A program made the translations under genes and the position numbers. The notes beneath the pieces were generated by a model that saw nothing but the letters and a program-made list of their open reading frames with translations, was not told the origin of the DNA and made no database searches. Below, one piece after another: positions 5,931-9,233 of a DNA stretch of 9,233 nt. The stretch's first letter is position 1; each line of letters opens with the position of its first letter. Source of the DNA: Solimonas sp040391865. GTDB taxonomy: Bacteria; Pseudomonadota; Gammaproteobacteria; Nevskiales; Nevskiaceae. The stretch is from positions 1-9,233 of the forward strand of contig JBEBWZ010000133.1 in the NCBI GenBank assembly GCA_040391865.1, in the 5' to 3' direction.

Positions 5931-6521
5931 CTACCGCGCCTGCAACACGCGCTCGCGCACCGGCAGGTCGTCGATGTACAGCTCTTCGATGACCGCGTTC
6001 CCGCCCCGCACCCGCACCACCACATACGCCGGTCGTCGTGGATCGTCGTCACCCGACATCGGCATGCGATTGCGGTCGAGGTAGAGGCGTTCGGCCTGAG
6101 GCGCCAGATCCTCGTTCATGTAGTAACGATCAAACGGCAGTTGCAGCCGCAACTGATGCGCCTCGTCACGCCAGCCGATACGCACCACCAGATAGTCGCC
6201 CTGCGCGGGCGCTTGCGGCAGCGGCGGCAGCAGATAGGCGTAACCGTCCTCACCGACTTCGATCGGCGCATACATGCGTGCGTCCGGCTGGTAATCCCCG
6301 GTGGCCGGTACCTCGACCCGTGCCGCTGCGAAATCGAGCGCGACATAGCGCCCACGAAACGGATCGATGGGATCCACCGGCGCGGTACGGAAGCGATACG
6401 CCGTGCCCTCGCCCAGCGTGACCTGATTGCGCTGGATCAGCAGCGCCGGAATGGCCCACTGCACGACGCACAGCAGCGCCAGCGCGGCGACGGCGAAGCG
6501 CGCGGGAATTCTCGTGTTCAT
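5931..6521 (-). CDS. GDYXXLXY family membrane-anchored protein
   Basis: The 196-residue protein belongs to the GDYXXLXY family (of unknown function), which is commonly encoded beside DUF2157 proteins. It has one N-terminal hydrophobic segment (about 9-29) and then a soluble, probably periplasmic domain. The name-giving motif appears as GRYVALDF (57-64), preceded by VDPIDPFR, so Asp is replaced by Arg and the last Tyr by Phe. A second conserved patch is PFDRYYMNEDLA (129-140), and the end has AYVVVRVRGGNAVIEELYIDD. ATG 6521 overlaps the DUF2157 stop as ATGA, which fixes the start well and implies coupled translation. The longer open frame upstream to 6905 is out-of-frame DUF2157 sequence. The stop lies against the REP-like palindrome. 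Confidence 0.85.
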   Translation of the reverse strand: MNTRIPARFAVAALALLCVVQWAIPALLIQRNQVTLGEGTAYRFRTAPVDPIDPFRGRYVALDFAAARVEVPATGDYQPDARMYAPIEVGEDGYAYLLPPLPQAPAQGDYLVVRIGWRDEAHQLRLQLPFDRYYMNEDLAPQAERLYLDRNRMPMSGDDDPRRPAYVVVRVRGGNAVIEELYIDDLPVRERVLQAR

Positions 6522-7783
6522 GCCTGCACCCGACGCTTGAGCCACAGATTGGCACCCAGAAATCCGACGCCCACCAGCACGAAAGCAACGCCGCGCACGG
6601 TAAACGGCCAGTCGCTGTCGAAGAAGCGCATCAGGATCAATACCGCGAGCAGCACCAGGCCACTGTTGGCACGCGCCATCTGCCGCGCCGCCACGCCCTG
6701 GCGGACGATGGCGATACCGAGACCCAGCACATAGACGTTGAACAGCAGCGCCAGCGGGACGGCATACCGCTCCGAGTCGACCATCAGGGCCAGCCAGAGC
6801 ATCAGCGCCGGAAATGCGCCCGCCGCCCCCAGCCAGTCCCGTGCCCTCAACGCCCGCAGGCTCAACCACAGCACTCCCACCAGAACCGCGCCGAGCAACC
6901 ACCACGCCTGCGCCGGCGAGTCATCGCCGCGGTACCAGAAATTGCCGTGACTCCAGAATTCGGTCAGCGCGCCGGCCAGTGCCGCCACCGCGACCCCGGC
7001 ACGGCCATAGTTCTGCAGCGGTCGCCTCAGGACACCGCCACGCTCGCGACCGTCCATCAGCCAGAGCAAGGCGGCGCACTCGGCAAACCAGAGCCAGCCC
7101 AGGCGCCAGCTGTGCGGCAGCACCGCCAGCATCGCCACGAAGAACAGCGGCGCCAGCGTGGACGCGAGCGCCACGCTGCGCAGCGATTGCGCATCCTGCC
7201 GCCACGCCTGCCAGACATGCGGCAACAGCGTTGCAAACAAGGCCACCACCATGAACGGCGTTGCATCGCTCGCCGCCGCCCAGGCGGCCATTGCCGCAGC
7301 GCACAGCACCGCCGTCAGGCTGGCGTTGAGCAGATACACCAACGGCAAGGAGACCAACAAACAGGTCAACAGGAAACGATCGAGATCACCCGGGAAATGG
7401 TAGATCTGCCCGACCAGCGCCAGTGCCGCGGCAAAGCCGGCCGCCGTGAAGACCGCCGCAGCTTCGCGCCAGCCCGCATCAGCCGGCGCACGCAGCAATG
7501 CCAGGAAGCAGGCCAGCTGCCCCAGCAACAAGGGTGTGAAGGCGGTGGCCAAGCGCATGCCACGCGACCAACCGTCCCAGTTGTGCGCAACCAGCAGGAT
7601 GACCCCCAGGCCGATCAGCGCAGCGCCCAGCACCGCCGACAGGATCCGTGCCCAGCCGCTGCGCGGCGCTTCGCCCTGCGCCTGGTAGTGCCGACGCAGA
7701 CGCTCGCCCGCCGCCGCATCGAGCACTCCCGCGCGCTCCAGCTCCGGCAACTGTTCCAGCAGCCACTCCCGGCCCTGCTTCAT
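6518..7783 (-). CDS. DUF2157 multi-pass inner-membrane protein
   Basis: This 421-residue, strongly hydrophobic protein has roughly a dozen predicted membrane segments. A short cytosolic N-terminus (1-45) looks like the helical DUF2157 lead-in: LLEQLPELERAGVLDAAAGERL. The first membrane segments (47-66, 79-97) enclose VAHNWDGWSR (65-74), and GQIYHFPGD (125-133) is a family hallmark. The family has no proven function. ATG 7783 is chosen because it has a strong Shine-Dalgarno GAGGAG 6 bases upstream, and the 37 residues above it do not look like membrane-protein sequence. It is the first gene of the minus-strand group leading to the GDYXXLXY protein, with which it shares a 4-base ATGA overlap. 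The two may form a membrane complex (inference from coupling). Confidence 0.85.
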   Translation of the reverse strand: MKQGREWLLEQLPELERAGVLDAAAGERLRRHYQAQGEAPRSGWARILSAVLGAALIGLGVILLVAHNWDGWSRGMRLATAFTPLLLGQLACFLALLRAPADAGWREAAAVFTAAGFAAALALVGQIYHFPGDLDRFLLTCLLVSLPLVYLLNASLTAVLCAAAMAAWAAASDATPFMVVALFATLLPHVWQAWRQDAQSLRSVALASTLAPLFFVAMLAVLPHSWRLGWLWFAECAALLWLMDGRERGGVLRRPLQNYGRAGVAVAALAGALTEFWSHGNFWYRGDDSPAQAWWLLGAVLVGVLWLSLRALRARDWLGAAGAFPALMLWLALMVDSERYAVPLALLFNVYVLGLGIAIVRQGVAARQMARANSGLVLLAVLILMRFFDSDWPFTVRGVAFVLVGVGFLGANLWLKRRVQA

Positions 7784-7922
7784 TCCACACTCCTCGAATC
7801 CGAGCCGCCAGCGTAGTGAGTGGGGCGCGCCGAATCCAGCGATCCTTGCGTTTGAGGAACGCGTAGGCAAACCCGCTATTCTTCCGTGCATCACTCGTCA
7901 TCCACCGCCACAAGCACTTCCC
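7784..7922. promoter_or_regulatory. Divergent intergenic region between DUF2157 and MFS genes
   Basis: These 139 bases must hold the 5' signals of two divergent transcripts. GAGGAG on the minus strand (7795-7790) is the ribosome-binding site of the DUF2157 gene. For the plus-strand MFS gene, TATTCT (7877-7882) is a weak -10 candidate with TTGAGG (7852-7857) upstream at a long 19-base spacing; neither is convincing. No Shine-Dalgarno precedes the MFS ATG. A small inverted repeat GCGTT/AACGC (7848-7852, 7858-7862) is present and may be chance. I cannot place minus-strand promoter elements confidently. Confidence 0.35.
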
Positions 7923-9233
7923 ATGAGCGACAACAGCCAGTTTGGCCTGCTTGCGCAGCGCCGCTTCGGCCCGTTCTTCCTCACCCAGACGCTGGGTGCG
8001 TTCAACGACAACGTCTACAAGAATGCACTGGTGATTCTGGTGACCTTCGGCGTTGCCGGACTGAGTGCCGATCAGATCAACCTGTACGTCAATCTCGCCG
8101 CCGGCCTGTTCATTCTGCCGTTCTTCCTGTTCTCGGCCACGGCCGGACAGATCGCCGAGAAATATGAAAAGGCGCAGTTGATCCGCTGCACCAAACTGTT
8201 CGAGATCGCAGTGATGTCGCTGGCGGTCGTGGGCCTGCTGTTGCAGAACGTGCCGGCACTGATGCTGCTGCTGTTTTTGATGGGCACGCAGTCGGCACTG
8301 TTCGGGCCGGTGAAGTACTCGATCCTGCCGCAGCACCTGCATGAGCATGAGCTGGTTGGCGGCAATGCGCTGGTGGAGGCTGCAACCTTTCTCGCGATCC
8401 TGCTCGGCACCATGCTCGGCGGCTGGCTGATCGCGCAGCAGGGCGGTGCGCAGTGGGTTGCCGGCACCGTGGTGCTGGTCGCGGTGCTCGGCTATCTCAC
8501 CTCGCGCGGCATTCCCGTGGCACCCGCGGCGGCACCGGACCTGCGCATCAACTGGAACCCGCTGACCGAGACCTGGCGCAACTTCAAGTTCATGCGCAGC
8601 AACCGCGCGGTGTATCTGTCGGTGCTGGGGATCTCGTGGTTCTGGTTCTACGGCGCAATGTTCCTGTCGCAGCTGCCGAACTTCAGCAAGCTGCATCTCG
8701 GCGGCGACGAGACGGTGGTGACCCTGCTGCTGACCGTTTTCTCATTGGGCATCGGCGCCGGCTCGCTGCTGTGCGAACGCATGTCCGGCCACAAGATCGA
8801 GATCGGCCTGGTACCGCTGGGCTCGATCGGACTGACGCTGTTCGGCATCGACCTCTACTTCGCGGTGCCCGATGCATTGGCAACGCAAGCGCTCAGCGCC
8901 GGAGCGTTCCTGAGCCAGGCCGCCAACCACCGCGTGCTGTGGGATCTGCTGCTGATCGGCCTGTTTGGCGGTTTCTACATCGTGCCGCTGTACGCGATGA
9001 TCCAGACGCGCTCAGAGGCCAGCCACCGCTCGCGCATCATCGCCGGCAACAACATTCTCAACGCGCTGTTCATGGTCGTCGCCGCGCTGCTGGCGATCGG
9101 GCTGCTGAAAGCCGGGCTCACGATCCCGCAGTTGCTGCTGGTGACCGCGCTGATGAACGCGGCGGTCGCGATCTTCATCTACTCGCTGCTGCCCGAGTTC
9201 CTGATGCGGTTTCTGGTGTGGCTGCTGATCAAC
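7923..9233 (+). CDS. MFS transporter, lysophospholipid transporter LplT-like (N-terminal part, cut by window end)
   Basis: The frame stays open for 437 codons to the last base of the window. It encodes a major-facilitator membrane protein. The N-terminus FGPFFLTQTLGAFNDNVYKNALVI (15-38) carries the FNDNVYKNAL signature of the LplT group, which flips lysophospholipids across the inner membrane for reacylation. Further hydrophobic helices fill two bundles, with a polar central loop around residues 208-230 (DLRINWNPLTETWRNFKF) and MIQTRSEASHRSRIIAGNN in the second half. The length already exceeds E. coli LplT (about 397 residues), yet no stop occurs. Related proteins continue from a PEFLMRFLVWLL-type stretch, also seen here, into a PlsC-like acyltransferase. 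A transporter-acyltransferase fusion is therefore likely but lies outside the window. ATG 7923 fits the usual start of relatives; no Shine-Dalgarno is visible. Confidence 0.85.
   Translation, partial: MSDNSQFGLLAQRRFGPFFLTQTLGAFNDNVYKNALVILVTFGVAGLSADQINLYVNLAAGLFILPFFLFSATAGQIAEKYEKAQLIRCTKLFEIAVMSLAVVGLLLQNVPALMLLLFLMGTQSALFGPVKYSILPQHLHEHELVGGNALVEAATFLAILLGTMLGGWLIAQQGGAQWVAGTVVLVAVLGYLTSRGIPVAPAAAPDLRINWNPLTETWRNFKFMRSNRAVYLSVLGISWFWFYGAMFLSQLPNFSKLHLGGDETVVTLLLTVFSLGIGAGSLLCERMSGHKIEIGLVPLGSIGLTLFGIDLYFAVPDALATQALSAGAFLSQAANHRVLWDLLLIGLFGGFYIVPLYAMIQTRSEASHRSRIIAGNNILNALFMVVAALLAIGLLKAGLTIPQLLLVTALMNAAVAIFIYSLLPEFLMRFLVWLLIN

Noticed and set aside
4988..5992. Plus-strand open frame of 334 codons
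   Set aside because: It is antisense to the TerB/DUF697 gene; the composition is that of a reverse-strand shadow.
7848..7862. GCGTT/AACGC inverted repeat before the MFS gene
   Set aside because: A 5-bp stem is expected by chance, and no other operator-like features surround it.
7479..8696. Minus-strand open frame of 405 codons spanning the DUF2157-MFS gap
   Set aside because: It is antisense to the MFS gene and out of frame with DUF2157. Only the intergenic part looks faintly unusual and is reported separately.

Overview
The window is about 9.2 kb of high-GC, gene-dense bacterial chromosome. It carries nine protein-coding genes, three of which are conserved core genes, and I see no RNA gene, insertion sequence, CRISPR array or phage gene. 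The divergent pair rsmI / lpoA followed by yraN is a classic gammaproteobacterial arrangement. A glycolate/D-lactate-type flavoprotein behind yraN, and an LplT-like transporter whose frame runs on past a complete transporter domain, suggest the Xanthomonadales (Lysobacterales) or a near relative. That placement is inference from gene order and protein style, not from a database search.

Layout. Positions 1-128 hold a perfect 34-base hairpin and no gene. Minus-strand genes lpoA (3172-1901), yraN (1904-1563) and an FAD-linked oxidase (1550-129) form one tightly packed operon. Starting from the same short intergenic region, rsmI runs on the plus strand to 4108 and ends in a GC-rich hairpin that has its stop codon in the loop. 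A second minus-strand group follows, running from 7783 down to 4169: a DUF2157 membrane protein, a GDYXXLXY-family protein overlapping it by 4 bases, a TerB-like/DUF697 protein, and a nu-class-like glutathione S-transferase. A REP-like palindrome separates the GDYXXLXY gene from the TerB/DUF697 gene. A divergent plus-strand MFS transporter of the lysophospholipid (LplT) type starts at 7923 and is cut by the window end.

Functional themes. lpoA supports peptidoglycan synthesis, rsmI modifies the ribosomal decoding centre, the flavoprotein oxidises a 2-hydroxy acid, and the MFS protein probably belongs to lysophospholipid recycling. The DUF2157/GDYXXLXY/TerB-DUF697/GST group has no proven common role, though envelope or stress functions are plausible.

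The most interesting signal is the rsmI-lpoA divergent region. A perfect 16-bp palindrome contains two back-to-back -10-like hexamers and, at its two ends, two symmetrically placed ATG codons. On the lpoA side this predicts a leaderless mRNA. On the rsmI side it predicts a leaderless 11-codon mini-ORF whose stop overlaps the SD-less GTG start of rsmI by 4 bases. Other notable points are an LpoA that lacks the N-terminal TPR domain and a degenerate name-giving motif in the GDYXXLXY protein.
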